Shown here: positions 1 through 7,781 of the stretch, piece after piece | Numbering within the stretch: the first letter of the stretch is position 1 | Layout of the letters: each line of letters begins with the position of its first letter | Assembly: GCA_944389945.1 (NCBI GenBank) | Contig: CALXOF010000004.1 | Span: 62,001-126,000 of the forward strand | Reading direction: 5' to 3' | DNA from: an uncultured Kiritimatiellota bacterium | GTDB taxonomy: Bacteria > Verrucomicrobiota > Kiritimatiellia > RFP12 > DVOR01 | Length of the DNA stretch: 64,000 nt | Made by a program: the position numbers and the translations under genes | The notes under the pieces: model-generated | The model's database searches: none | Seen by the model: the letters and a program-made list of their open reading frames with translations, nothing else | What the model was told of the DNA's origin: nothing

Positions 1-310
1 CGTTGGGAACGGCGACGACCCAGCGGACGGGGCGGCTGGTGGCCTTGGAGTAGCACATCTCGCAGACTTCGTGGACGTCCGCGCCGTTCTCGTAGATCCA
101 GTCGAAGCCGGTGATGCCGGCGTCAAGGAGGCCGAGCTCGACGTAGCGGGCGATTTCCTGCGGGCGGATGAGGCGGCACTTGAGCTGCTCGTCGTTCACC
201 GTGGGCACGTAGGAGCGGGAAGAGCACGTCATGGCAAAGCCGGCGCGCTTCATAAGGTTAAAGGTGGATTCCTGCAAGGAACCCTTTGGAAGTCCGAGTA
301 CGATGGGCAT
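1..310 (-). CDS. hisG: ATP phosphoribosyltransferase, 3' part cut by the window edge
   Basis: HisG catalyses the first step of histidine biosynthesis, joining ATP and PRPP. The visible 103 residues begin MPIVLGLPKGSLQEST, matching the LPKGxL start of the family, and continue with IRPQEIARYVELGLLDAG and TGFDWI, the conserved segment around the active site. The rest of the protein lies off the left edge, so short and long HisG forms cannot be told apart. The ATG at 310 is supported by a GAAGGA ribosome site 8 nt upstream and by a promoter at 336-352. The gene is divergent from glnS with about 100 bp between them. Confidence 0.85.
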   Translation of the reverse strand, partial: MPIVLGLPKGSLQESTFNLMKRAGFAMTCSSRSYVPTVNDEQLKCRLIRPQEIARYVELGLLDAGITGFDWIYENGADVHEVCEMCYSKATSRPVRWVVAVPN

Positions 311-342
311 GTCTAGTCCTTCGGGGTTGGAAAAACCTGTAC

Positions 343-351
343 ATTATGGCA
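343..351 (-). promoter_or_regulatory. extended -10 promoter of hisG
   Basis: On the minus strand TGC is followed directly by CATAAT (348 down to 343). Transcription would start near 336, leaving a leader of about 26 nt with a GAAGGA site before the hisG ATG. No convincing -35 box is seen. Confidence 0.5.
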
Positions 352-377
352 CATTCTGGAAATTACCGCAACTTCTT

Positions 378-386
378 TGGTATAAT
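378..386 (+). promoter_or_regulatory. extended -10 promoter of glnS
   Basis: TGG plus a perfect TATAAT (381-386) lies 27 bp before the glnS ATG. The short leader holds AAAGGA at about 398-403. No -35 box is obvious, as expected for an extended -10 promoter. Confidence 0.6.
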
Positions 387-412
387 TCGCGCCAACAAAG
401 GACTTTTCCCCC

Positions 413-2134
413 ATGCAAGACGAAGCGAACAAAAGCACCGAGAGCACGGAACTGGACACGTCGCGGCACTTTCTGCGGCAATGGATTGAGGCGGATTTGG
501 CCGCCGGCAAGAACGATGGCACGGTGGTGACGCGTTTCCCGCCGGAACCCAACGGCTGGATTCACATCGGCCACGCCAAGGCCGTCTGGGTAGACTTCGG
601 AATGGCCGCGCTCTTCCATGGCCGTTGCCACCTGCGCATGGACGACACGAACCCCTCCAAGGAGTCCGAGGACTTCGTGGAGCAGCTCAAGCGCGACATC
701 GAGTGGCTGGGCTACAAGTGGGATGCCTTCTTCTACGCCTGCGACCGTTTCGATGAGATGTGGGCCATCGCCGAGGAACTCATCCGCCGCGGCCAGGCCT
801 ACGTCTGCGAACTCTCCCAGGAAGAGTGGAAAACCTATCGCGGCGTGCCCACCGAACCCGGCCGCCCCTCCCCCTGGCGCGACCGCCCCGCCGAGGAGAG
901 CCTCGCGCTCTTCCGCAAGATGCGCGCCGGTGAGATTCCCGAGGGCAAGTGCTGCCTCCGCGCCAAGATTGACATGGCCTCGCCCAACATCCACTTCCGC
1001 GACCCCGTCATCTACCGCATCGTCGACCTGCCGCACTATCGCACCGGCACCGCCTGGCATTGCTACCCGATGTATGACTTCGCCCACCCCATCGAGGACG
1101 CGCTCGAGGGCGTTACGCACTCCATGTGCACGCTGGAGTTCGAGGTCCACCGCCCCCTCTACGATTGGGTCATCGACCGTCTGGCCGAGCAGGGCCGCCT
1201 GGTCGTCCGCGACGGCAAGACCATCCGCCCGCAACAGCGCGAGTTCGCCCGCCTCAACCTCACCTACACCGTGATGAGCAAGCGCCTCCTGCGTCAGCTC
1301 GTCGAGGAAGGCCACGTCGATGGCTGGGACGACCCCCGCATGCCCACCGTCGCCGGTATGCGCCGCCGCGGCTACACCCCCGCCGCCATCCGCGACCTCT
1401 GCGAGCGTACCGGCGTCTCCAAGTACAAATCCCTCACCGACCTCGCCCTCCTCGAATGGTGCGTCCGCGACGACCTCAACCGCGTCGCCACCCGCCGCAT
1501 GGCCGTCCTCAACCCCGTCAAGCTGGTCATCGACAACCTGCCCGAGGACGAAGAGCTCATCGCCCACGCGCCCAACAACCCCGAGGACCCCGACGCCGGC
1601 ACCCGCGAGCTCCGCTGCACTCGCGAACTCTGGGTTGACCGCGACGACTTCATGGAGGTGCCCTCCAAGAAGTTCCACCGCCTCACCCCCGGCAACGAGG
1701 TGCGCCTCCGCGGCGCCTGCCTCTTCACCTGCACCCACCTGGTCAAGGACGCCGAGGGCACCGTCACCGAGATCCACGGCACCTATGACCCCGCCGCCGT
1801 GGGCGGCAACCCCGCCGATGGCCGCAAGGTCCGCGGCACCATCCACTGGGTCAGCGCCAAGTACGCCAAGACCGCCGAGGTCCGCCTCTACGACCGCCTC
1901 TTCACCCTCGAAGACCCGATGTCCGCGCCCTCCGGCAACTTCCTGGACGCCATCAACCCCGAGAGCATGAAGGTCGTCACCGCCTACGTCGAGCCCGCCC
2001 TCACCGAGGCCCTCCCCGGCGAGCACTACCAGTTCGAGCGCGTCGGCTACTTCACCCCGGACGTCCATGCCTCCAAGCCCGGCGTCCCCGTCTTCAACCG
2101 CACCGTCACCCTCAAAGACTCCTTCAAGAAGTGA
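413..2134 (+). CDS. glnS: glutaminyl-tRNA synthetase
   Basis: GlnRS charges tRNA-Gln directly with glutamine. The 573-residue product has the class I signature: HIGH at residues 51-54 (within GWIHIGHAKA) and VMSKR, the KMSKS equivalent, near residues 287-291. The catalytic Rossmann domain is followed by the beta-barrel anticodon-binding half with the typical end of the family. Length is close to the usual 550-580. The DTNP motif in LRMDDTNPSKE is typical of the GlnRS/GluRS family, and the overall sequence fits GlnRS rather than GluRS. A direct GlnRS means the cell need not make Gln-tRNA by transamidation. It has its own promoter and is followed after 41 bp by dapA. Confidence 0.96.
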   Translation: MQDEANKSTESTELDTSRHFLRQWIEADLAAGKNDGTVVTRFPPEPNGWIHIGHAKAVWVDFGMAALFHGRCHLRMDDTNPSKESEDFVEQLKRDIEWLGYKWDAFFYACDRFDEMWAIAEELIRRGQAYVCELSQEEWKTYRGVPTEPGRPSPWRDRPAEESLALFRKMRAGEIPEGKCCLRAKIDMASPNIHFRDPVIYRIVDLPHYRTGTAWHCYPMYDFAHPIEDALEGVTHSMCTLEFEVHRPLYDWVIDRLAEQGRLVVRDGKTIRPQQREFARLNLTYTVMSKRLLRQLVEEGHVDGWDDPRMPTVAGMRRRGYTPAAIRDLCERTGVSKYKSLTDLALLEWCVRDDLNRVATRRMAVLNPVKLVIDNLPEDEELIAHAPNNPEDPDAGTRELRCTRELWVDRDDFMEVPSKKFHRLTPGNEVRLRGACLFTCTHLVKDAEGTVTEIHGTYDPAAVGGNPADGRKVRGTIHWVSAKYAKTAEVRLYDRLFTLEDPMSAPSGNFLDAINPESMKVVTAYVEPALTEALPGEHYQFERVGYFTPDVHASKPGVPVFNRTVTLKDSFKK

Positions 2135-2143
2135 GTCACCCTG

Positions 2144-2152
2144 TGCTATACT
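2144..2152 (+). promoter_or_regulatory. extended -10 promoter of dapA
   Basis: TGC plus TATACT (2147-2152) lies 23 bp before the dapA ATG at 2176. The predicted transcript has a leader of about 17 nt containing AAAAGGA. Confidence 0.5.
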
Positions 2153-2175
2153 CTTCCCCAAAAGGAACACTCCCC

Positions 2176-3054
2176 ATGATCACGCTCAAAGGTGTCTACT
2201 CCGCCCTCGTCACCCCCTTCAACGACGACGGTTCCGTTGACTACGGCGCGCTCCGCGCCCTCATCCAGTGGCAGCTCGAACAGGGCGTCTCCGGCGTCAG
2301 CCCCGTCGGTACCACCGGCGAAAGCCCCACCCTCAGCCCCGCCGACCACCTCAAGGTCATCGAGGCCACCGTTGAGGCCGTCGCCGGCAAGGCCCAGATC
2401 ATCGCCGGCACCGGCGCCAACTCCACCGAAGAGGCCATCCTCCTCACCAAGGAAATCATCGGTCTCGGTGTCGACGCCTCCCTTCAGGTCACCCCTTACT
2501 ACAACAAGCCCAACGCCGAGGGCCTCTACCGCCACTTCGCCGCCGTCGCCGACCTCGGCGTCCCCGTTGTGCTCTACAACGTGCCCGGCCGCTCCGCCAA
2601 GGAGATTCCCCTCCCCGTCGTTGAGCGCCTCGCCAAGCACCCCAACGTCTGCGCCATCAAGGAAGCCGGCGGTAGCGTCGACCGCGTCTCCGCCATCCGC
2701 CAGATTGCCCCCGACCTCACCATTCTCTCCGGCGACGACGCCCTTACCCTCCCCATGATTGCCGTCGGCGCCCAGGGCGTCATCTCCGTCGCCTCTAACG
2801 TCATCCCCGCCGAGATGTCCCAGATGGTCCGCCTGGCCCTCGAGGGCGACTTCGCCGGCGCCCGCGCCCTTCACGAGACGTGGTATCCCCTCTTCCGCGA
2901 CCTCTTCTGCGACACCAATCCCATCCCCGTCAAGGCCGCCCTCGCCATGATGGGCAAGATCCGCCCCGTCTACCGCCTTCCCCTCTGCGAGCCCGACGCC
3001 CACTGCACCGCCATCCTCCGCGACTGCCTCACCAAGCTCGGCCTCATCAAGTAA
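2176..3054 (+). CDS. dapA: 4-hydroxy-tetrahydrodipicolinate synthase
   Basis: DapA condenses pyruvate with aspartate semialdehyde, the committed step to diaminopimelate and lysine. The 292-residue TIM-barrel protein has GTTGES near residue 43, the catalytic tyrosine in YNVPGR (Y134) and the Schiff-base lysine in CAIKEAGG (K162). The ATG at 2176 is chosen over earlier codons because AAAGGA precedes it and the protein then begins MITLKGVY, as in homologues. dapB follows 10 bp downstream, so the two are co-transcribed. Together they supply DAP, which agrees with the DAP-type murE at 46.4 kb. Confidence 0.96.
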   Translation: MITLKGVYSALVTPFNDDGSVDYGALRALIQWQLEQGVSGVSPVGTTGESPTLSPADHLKVIEATVEAVAGKAQIIAGTGANSTEEAILLTKEIIGLGVDASLQVTPYYNKPNAEGLYRHFAAVADLGVPVVLYNVPGRSAKEIPLPVVERLAKHPNVCAIKEAGGSVDRVSAIRQIAPDLTILSGDDALTLPMIAVGAQGVISVASNVIPAEMSQMVRLALEGDFAGARALHETWYPLFRDLFCDTNPIPVKAALAMMGKIRPVYRLPLCEPDAHCTAILRDCLTKLGLIK

Positions 3055-3064
3055 AGGACCTTCC

Positions 3065-3829
3065 ATGAAACTCGCCATCCTCGGCGGCGCCGGCCGCATG
3101 GGCCAGATGCTCCTGGCCAACGCCAAAGACCTCGGCCTCAATATCGTCGCTGTCACCGAAATCCCCGGCTCCCCCCACATCGGCCAACCCGCCGCCCCCG
3201 GCCTCGTCTACCAGGCCGATTGGCCCACGAATGCCGACACCATCATCGACTTCACCTTCCATACCTGCGTCATCCCCAACCTCCTGAACGCCGTCGCCAA
3301 CCGCCAGGCCTACGTCCTTGGCACCACCGGCCTCACCCCCGAGGAGCGCGCCGCCGTCGATGAAGCCGCCAAGCAGATCCCCCTCTGCTTCGCCCCCAAC
3401 TTCTCCCTCGGCGTCAACCTCCTCCTCGGCCTCGTCCGTCGCGCCGCCCAAGTCCTGGATGACTCCTACGATGCCGAGATCGTCGAGATGCACCACCGCC
3501 ACAAGAAAGACGCCCCCAGCGGCACCGCCCTCGGCCTGGCCCAGGCCCTCGCCCAGGGCCGCGGCGTCAACCTCGATGACGAGGCCATCTACGGCCGCCA
3601 CGGCATCGTCGGCGAGCGCCCCCGTGGCCAGATTGCCGTCCACGCCCTCCGCGGCGGCTCCGTCGTCGGCGACCACACCGTCATCTTCGCCGCAGACGAA
3701 GAGCGCGTCGAGCTCACCCACAAGGCCTCCTCCCGCGCCGCCTTCGCCAAGGGCGCCCTCAAGGCCGCCCAGTGGCTCCAAGGCCGCACCCCCGGCCTCT
3801 ACGATATGGCAGACGTTCTCGGCTTTTGA
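3065..3829 (+). CDS. dapB: 4-hydroxy-tetrahydrodipicolinate reductase
   Basis: DapB reduces the DapA product with NAD(P)H. The 254-residue protein has an N-terminal dinucleotide-binding motif (LGGAGRMGQ, residues 5-13), the LGTTG segment, the catalytic EMHHRHKKDAPSGTA block (E141, H143-H144, K147/K148) and the ending ADVLGF close to that of homologues. AAAGGA precedes the ATG at 3065. The stop is followed at once by hairpin-rich intergenic repeats rather than a standard T-tract terminator. Confidence 0.96.
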   Translation: MKLAILGGAGRMGQMLLANAKDLGLNIVAVTEIPGSPHIGQPAAPGLVYQADWPTNADTIIDFTFHTCVIPNLLNAVANRQAYVLGTTGLTPEERAAVDEAAKQIPLCFAPNFSLGVNLLLGLVRRAAQVLDDSYDAEIVEMHHRHKKDAPSGTALGLAQALAQGRGVNLDDEAIYGRHGIVGERPRGQIAVHALRGGSVVGDHTVIFAADEERVELTHKASSRAAFAKGALKAAQWLQGRTPGLYDMADVLGF

Positions 3830-3831
3830 CG

Positions 3832-3945
3832 TGCGGGCCGCTGGCCCGCAGAGAACAGAGAACGGAGCGTGTAGCCCGAAGGGCAAACCTTCCCCGGCTA
3901 CAGAGAACAGAACGCGCGCAAGCGCGCGACGGGCAAATTTCCGTT
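3832..3945 (-). repeat. two-hairpin GTTCTC element, minus-oriented copy
   Basis: Read on the minus strand this contains CCCGTC, a GCGCGC/GCGCGC hairpin, a GTTCTGTTCTC tract, an inserted GTAGCC/GGCTAC stem, a second GTTCTC tract, and a terminal GCGGGCC/GGCCCGC hairpin. The same order (CCCGTC, hairpin, GTTCTC tract, hairpin) recurs at 12.25, 12.76, 28.48 and 47.83 kb. It lies directly after the dapB stop. Confidence 0.7.
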
Positions 3946-3949
3946 CTAC

Positions 3950-4003
3950 CTGTCGCCCCGTAGGGGCGTTTCTGTTCTCTGTTCTCTTTTCTCTGTTCTC
4001 TTG
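3950..4003 (+). repeat. two-hairpin GTTCTC element, plus-oriented partial copy
   Basis: CTGTC, a GCCCC-gta-GGGGC hairpin and a run of GTTCTCT units lead straight into folK. It forms an inverted pair with the copy at 3832-3945. The second hairpin is missing, probably replaced by the start of folK. Confidence 0.6.
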
Positions 4004-4012
4004 TCCACCCCC

Positions 4013-4453
4013 ATGCGCGCCGTCATTGCACTAGGTTCCAACCTCGGCGACCGCGAGGCCGCCCTTGATGCCGCGGTCGCCGCCATCGCCGCGCTCCCCG
4101 GCACCGCCATCCTCAAGGCCTCCCGCCGCTACGACACCACGCCGCAGGATGTCCCCCCACAGTTTGCCGACCTCCGCTTCCTCAACGCCGCGCTCCTCAT
4201 CCAGACCAACCTCTCCCCGCGCGACCTCCTCGCCGAACTCAACGCCATCGAGGCCCACGCCGGCCGCGTCCGAACCCTCCGCAACGGCCCCCGCCCCATC
4301 GACCTCGACATCATCCTCTACGAAGGCGTCACCTCCGACGACCCCGCGCTCACCCTCCCCCACCCTCGCGCCCACCTGCGCGACTTCGTCCTCCTCCCTC
4401 TGGCCGACCTCGGCATCACACGCGCCCACCTCCTCGCCAACACCCTCCCCTAA
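4013..4453 (+). CDS. folK: 6-hydroxymethyl-dihydropterin pyrophosphokinase (HPPK)
   Basis: FolK transfers pyrophosphate from ATP to 6-hydroxymethyl-7,8-dihydropterin in folate synthesis. The 146-residue product has the family start ALGSNLGDRE, the loop with PPQFADLRFLNAAL, and the signature RNGPRPIDLDIILYEG followed by LPHPRAHLRDFVLLPL. Length is typical. The ATG at 4013 is preferred; a TTG at 4001 would add only four residues. No good ribosome site is visible, because the upstream DNA is the GTTCTC repeat. Confidence 0.93.
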   Translation: MRAVIALGSNLGDREAALDAAVAAIAALPGTAILKASRRYDTTPQDVPPQFADLRFLNAALLIQTNLSPRDLLAELNAIEAHAGRVRTLRNGPRPIDLDIILYEGVTSDDPALTLPHPRAHLRDFVLLPLADLGITRAHLLANTLP

Positions 4454-4872
4454 CGCACGAAACACCAACAGAACCCAAACATCCACCCTGCAAGATGCGA
4501 TCGTATAGGAATCCCGATGAAACTCACAAAGCCGCAACTCTTGCAGGAAAGCTGGGGCGCGGGAGCGTAGTACCCAATGACAGGTCTTGAAGATGGCGTA
4601 TCTTACTAGAGGGCATGTGGTTGACATTGATTTAGAGAAGGCGAATGACAGATCTTTGGCAAAGGTGCGTGGAGTAGCCATGAAGTAACCACGCCTGATC
4701 TTTGACAACTGAATGTATGTGTTTGTATAGGATGATTGACCGAGAGGACCTGTCTCTCGACGGCCTTATTATATAAGGTAGAGTTTGACGCCCTACAGAT
4801 TGATGAGAAATCATCCCTGGGCACTATCGACTCTACAAACAGGGGCCTAAGTGGGGACGAAGGTTTGATATA
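4454..4872. repeat. non-coding stretch built from dispersed repeats
   Basis: No credible gene is seen. Bases 4525-4560 match, inverted, the repeat ends at 60.2 and 62.25 kb (ctttcctgcaag core). Bases 4644-4783 match, inverted, the stretch at 22752-22873. The shared pieces include the string at 4696-4717 with TTGACAACTGAATGTA, and a form of TGCCAAAGACCTGTCATT. The 4.7-kb copy has about 12 extra bases (gtgtttgtat) relative to the other. A possible promoter is listed separately. Confidence 0.6.
4702..4731 (+). promoter_or_regulatory. possible promoter upstream of the NifA-like gene
   Basis: TTGACA (4702-4707), an 18-bp spacer and TATAGG (4726-4731) form a plausible sigma-70 promoter about 140 bp before the regulator gene. 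A second TATAAT at 4869-4874 overlaps the first possible start codon. If used, it would make a leaderless transcript starting at the ATG at 4882. Confidence 0.35.
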
Positions 4873-6420
4873 ATGACGGGCATGGAGGCGAGAAGCGATT
4901 TCAGTCGAGAAGTCTCGGTAATCCGGGAAATCAGTTCGGCGATTGTGCACGAACGTGACCCACAGCGTCTGTTGGGCACGGTGCTAGGGGTGTTGAACCA
5001 ACGCATGGGGATGTTGCGGGGCACCATCACGTTGTTGCATGATGGGACGCTGACAATCGAAGCCTCTCAAGGGTTGGACGAACGGGCGCGCAGCCTGGGC
5101 CGTTACCGCTTGGGCGAAGGTATCACGGGCCACGTGGCCGAGACCGGCAAGCCCGAAATCGTGGCGGACGTGAACACGGACCCGCGATTCCTAAACCGGA
5201 CCGGCGCCCGCGCCGCAGGGGAACGCGTGGCCTTCATCTGCGTGCCGATCGTCCTGCGGGATGTGGTCATCGGCACGTTGAGTATCGACCGCCGTGTGGA
5301 GCCGGGGATGGACTTGGGGCGGGATGCCGCGCTCCTGGAAATCGTGGGCAACCTGACGGCGGGTGCGGTGGGCATGCTGTTTCAGAGTCAGGAAGAAAGA
5401 CGGGCACTGGAAGACGAGAACCGCCGTCTGCGCGATCTCTCGGAGAATCCCGGTGAACTGGTGGGCAACTGCTCGGCGATGCGGCGGGTCTACGCCCAAA
5501 TCCGTCAAGTGGCGCCCTCCGACGCGACCGTTCTACTCCGCGGGGCGACAGGGACCGGTAAGGAACTGGTGGCACGGGCCATCGTGCGCCTCTCGGGGCG
5601 GGCAGGCAAACCCTTTGTGGCGCTGAACTGCGCGGCCCTGCCAGAAGCGTTGGTGGAGAGCGAACTCTTCGGCCACGAGCGGGGCGCCTTCACCGGCGCG
5701 ACGGAGCGGCGCATCGGGCGTGCGGAAGAAGCCGACGGCGGTACCCTCTTTCTGGACGAAGTGGGTGACCTCTCTCCGCAGACGCAGGTGAAACTCTTGC
5801 GCTTTCTGCAAGAGCGGACCTTCAGCCGCATCGGAAGCAACAAAGAGTTGCGGGCCGACGTGCGCTTCATCGCCGCGACAAGCCGCGACCTGGAGGCCCT
5901 GATGCGCGAAGGACGCTTCCGCGAGGACCTCTACTATCGACTGAACGTCTTCCCCATCGCGATACCCGACCTCGCGGCGCGGCGGAGCGACATCGTGTTG
6001 CTGGCGGAGCACTTCATGGCGAAGTACGCGGTGAAGTACCGCAAGCAGATGACGCGCCTCTCCACCACCGCCATCAATATGCTCATGGCCTATCATTGGC
6101 CGGGCAATGTGCGCGAACTGGAGAACTGCATCGAGCGCGCGGTCCTCACCTCCACCGACGGCGCCATCCACGGCTACAATCTGCCAGCCTCGCTCCAAAC
6201 GGGCGAGCGCGCCGGTAACGCCCTCCTGCCCGATGGCCACCCGCCGCTGCACGTGATGGTCGCCAGTTACGCCCGCGAGCTCATCGTCGATGCTCTCAAG
6301 CGTAGCAACGGCAACCTCTCCGCCGCCGGTCGGGCTCTCGGCGTCTCGCCGCGCATGATGAACTACAACATCAAGCGCTACGGCATCACGCCGGAGTGGT
6401 ACCGCCAGAACGCGGATTAA
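4873..6420 (+). CDS. NifA-like sigma-54-dependent activator (GAF, AAA+, HTH)
   Basis: This is a bacterial enhancer-binding protein that would use ATP hydrolysis to open sigma-54 promoters. Domains in order are an N-terminal GAF sensor (about residues 25-170), a AAA+ domain (about 195-430) and a Fis-type HTH (about 475-508). Walker A is GATGTGKE (residue 223 on), the sigma-54 contact loop is GAFTGA (271 on) and Walker B is GGTLFLDEVGDL. There is no receiver domain, so it is NifA-like rather than NtrC-like. It converges on gltD with stops overlapping by 3 bp, and the gltB/glnN promoters nearby are of the -24/-12 type, so it is the obvious candidate regulator. The start is 4873 (GAAGG 9 nt upstream) or 4882. 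Confidence 0.9.
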   Translation: MTGMEARSDFSREVSVIREISSAIVHERDPQRLLGTVLGVLNQRMGMLRGTITLLHDGTLTIEASQGLDERARSLGRYRLGEGITGHVAETGKPEIVADVNTDPRFLNRTGARAAGERVAFICVPIVLRDVVIGTLSIDRRVEPGMDLGRDAALLEIVGNLTAGAVGMLFQSQEERRALEDENRRLRDLSENPGELVGNCSAMRRVYAQIRQVAPSDATVLLRGATGTGKELVARAIVRLSGRAGKPFVALNCAALPEALVESELFGHERGAFTGATERRIGRAEEADGGTLFLDEVGDLSPQTQVKLLRFLQERTFSRIGSNKELRADVRFIAATSRDLEALMREGRFREDLYYRLNVFPIAIPDLAARRSDIVLLAEHFMAKYAVKYRKQMTRLSTTAINMLMAYHWPGNVRELENCIERAVLTSTDGAIHGYNLPASLQTGERAGNALLPDGHPPLHVMVASYARELIVDALKRSNGNLSAAGRALGVSPRMMNYNIKRYGITPEWYRQNAD

Positions 6421-7781
6421 CGGGCCGTCAGCCGGGCCAACAGCGCGTCCACCGCGCGGCGTGCGTCGGCCAAGGCGCGGACAACCAGCGAGGGTCCGGT
6501 GACGCAATCGCCGCACGCGACATGGGGCGACCCGGCCGTCTCGGCGCACAGGAAGGGCCGTTCCTGACGCGGGAGCGCGGCGAGCAAACCCTCCGGCACG
6601 CCCGTAAAGCCCATCGCCAGCAAGACCAAATCGGCGGGAAGCGTGCGTTCCGAGCCTTCAACGGACCGTTGCGACAACGGCTTCCCGAAGGGTGAAAGCG
6701 TCCACGCCACGTCACGCACACGCACCCCCTCGACATGTCCCTTCCCCTCAAAGGCGAGGGTCTCGACCGACCAGAGGCGTTCGCCGCCCTCCTCGTGCGA
6801 GGACGACGTGCGGAGCTTCCACGGCCAGCGCGGCCACGGCGTAGAAGGAGAACGCGTCTCGGGCGGACGCGGCAAAATCTCGATCTGAGTCACGGACGCG
6901 GCGCCTTGGCGAATGGCCGTGCCGACGCAGTCGCTGCCGGTGTCGCCGCCGCCGATGACGATGACGCGCCGGCCCGCGGCGGAAATCGGCGCCTCGGGGA
7001 GCTCGCCGGAGAGGACGCGGTTCTGGCCCTTCAGGAAGTCAAGCGCGAAGACGATGCCCGCGAGGTCACGCCCCGGGACAGGAAGGTCACGCGGCACCCC
7101 CGCGCCGACGGCCCACAGCACGGCGTCATGCCGCTTGGCGAGCCATTCGGGGGCGATGTCACGCCCGATCTCCGCGTCGCAGACAAAGCAGATGCCCTCG
7201 AACTCCAAGAGTTCGATGCGGCGGTCGATGAGCCGCTTGTCCAGCTTGAAGTCTGGGATACCGTAGCGCAGGAGTCCGCCCGGGACGTGGTCGCGTTCGT
7301 AGACGGTGACATTGACGCCCGCGCGGTTGAGCCGGGCGGCCGCGGCAAGGCCCGCCGGACCCGACCCAACGACGGCGACGCGCAAACCGAGTCTCCGCGC
7401 AGGAGGCTCGGGCCGGACGAGTCCCGCGGCCCAGGCGGCGTCGCTGATATGCCGCTCCAACGCACGGATGTCGACGGGCGCGCCACCGTCCATGCCGCGG
7501 GTGCAGGAGCCCTCGCACAGGGCGGGGCAGACGCGCGACGTAAACTCCGGGAAGGGGTCGGTCTGGGCGAGCAAGGCGTGGGCCAGGGCATCGTCCCCGG
7601 CTGCGACGGCGGCATTGGTCTCGGGGATGGGGTTGGCCAGCGGGCAGCCTAATCCGTGGCAGAAAGGAAGCCCGCAAGACATGCAGGCTTGGGCGCGCTC
7701 GCGGCAGGCGGCCTCGGCGAGGGGACGCTCCACCTCGTCCCAGTCGTGACGGCGTTCTTCGATAGGGCGATACTCACTCAT
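6417..7781 (-). CDS. gltD: glutamate synthase small subunit
   Basis: GltD passes electrons from NADPH to the large subunit for making glutamate from glutamine and 2-oxoglutarate. The 454-residue product has the N-terminal cysteine clusters for Fe-S centres (CMSCGLPFCHGLGCP and CPALCEGSC), an FAD-binding GSGPAGLAAA motif and an NADPH-binding GGGDTGSDC motif. The stop region and the late segment DLVLLAMGFTG fit the family. The ATG at 7781 (MSEYRPIEERR) lies 8 bp inside the end of gltB, indicating translational coupling. The gene converges with the sigma-54 activator. Confidence 0.95.
   Translation of the reverse strand: MSEYRPIEERRHDWDEVERPLAEAACRERAQACMSCGLPFCHGLGCPLANPIPETNAAVAAGDDALAHALLAQTDPFPEFTSRVCPALCEGSCTRGMDGGAPVDIRALERHISDAAWAAGLVRPEPPARRLGLRVAVVGSGPAGLAAAARLNRAGVNVTVYERDHVPGGLLRYGIPDFKLDKRLIDRRIELLEFEGICFVCDAEIGRDIAPEWLAKRHDAVLWAVGAGVPRDLPVPGRDLAGIVFALDFLKGQNRVLSGELPEAPISAAGRRVIVIGGGDTGSDCVGTAIRQGAASVTQIEILPRPPETRSPSTPWPRWPWKLRTSSSHEEGGERLWSVETLAFEGKGHVEGVRVRDVAWTLSPFGKPLSQRSVEGSERTLPADLVLLAMGFTGVPEGLLAALPRQERPFLCAETAGSPHVACGDCVTGPSLVVRALADARRAVDALLARLTAR

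Noticed and set aside
344..2170. Long open frame opposite glnS; similar ones opposite dapA, gltB, carB, the type ISP gene and the 1231-residue fusion
   Set aside because: These frames stay open because the real genes use G/C at nearly all third positions. The translations are low-complexity Gly/Ala/Asp/Val or Arg/Pro/Ser runs with no family motifs.
4001..4012. TTG start for folK
   Set aside because: It would add four residues not needed by the family; the ATG at 4013 gives the standard N terminus.
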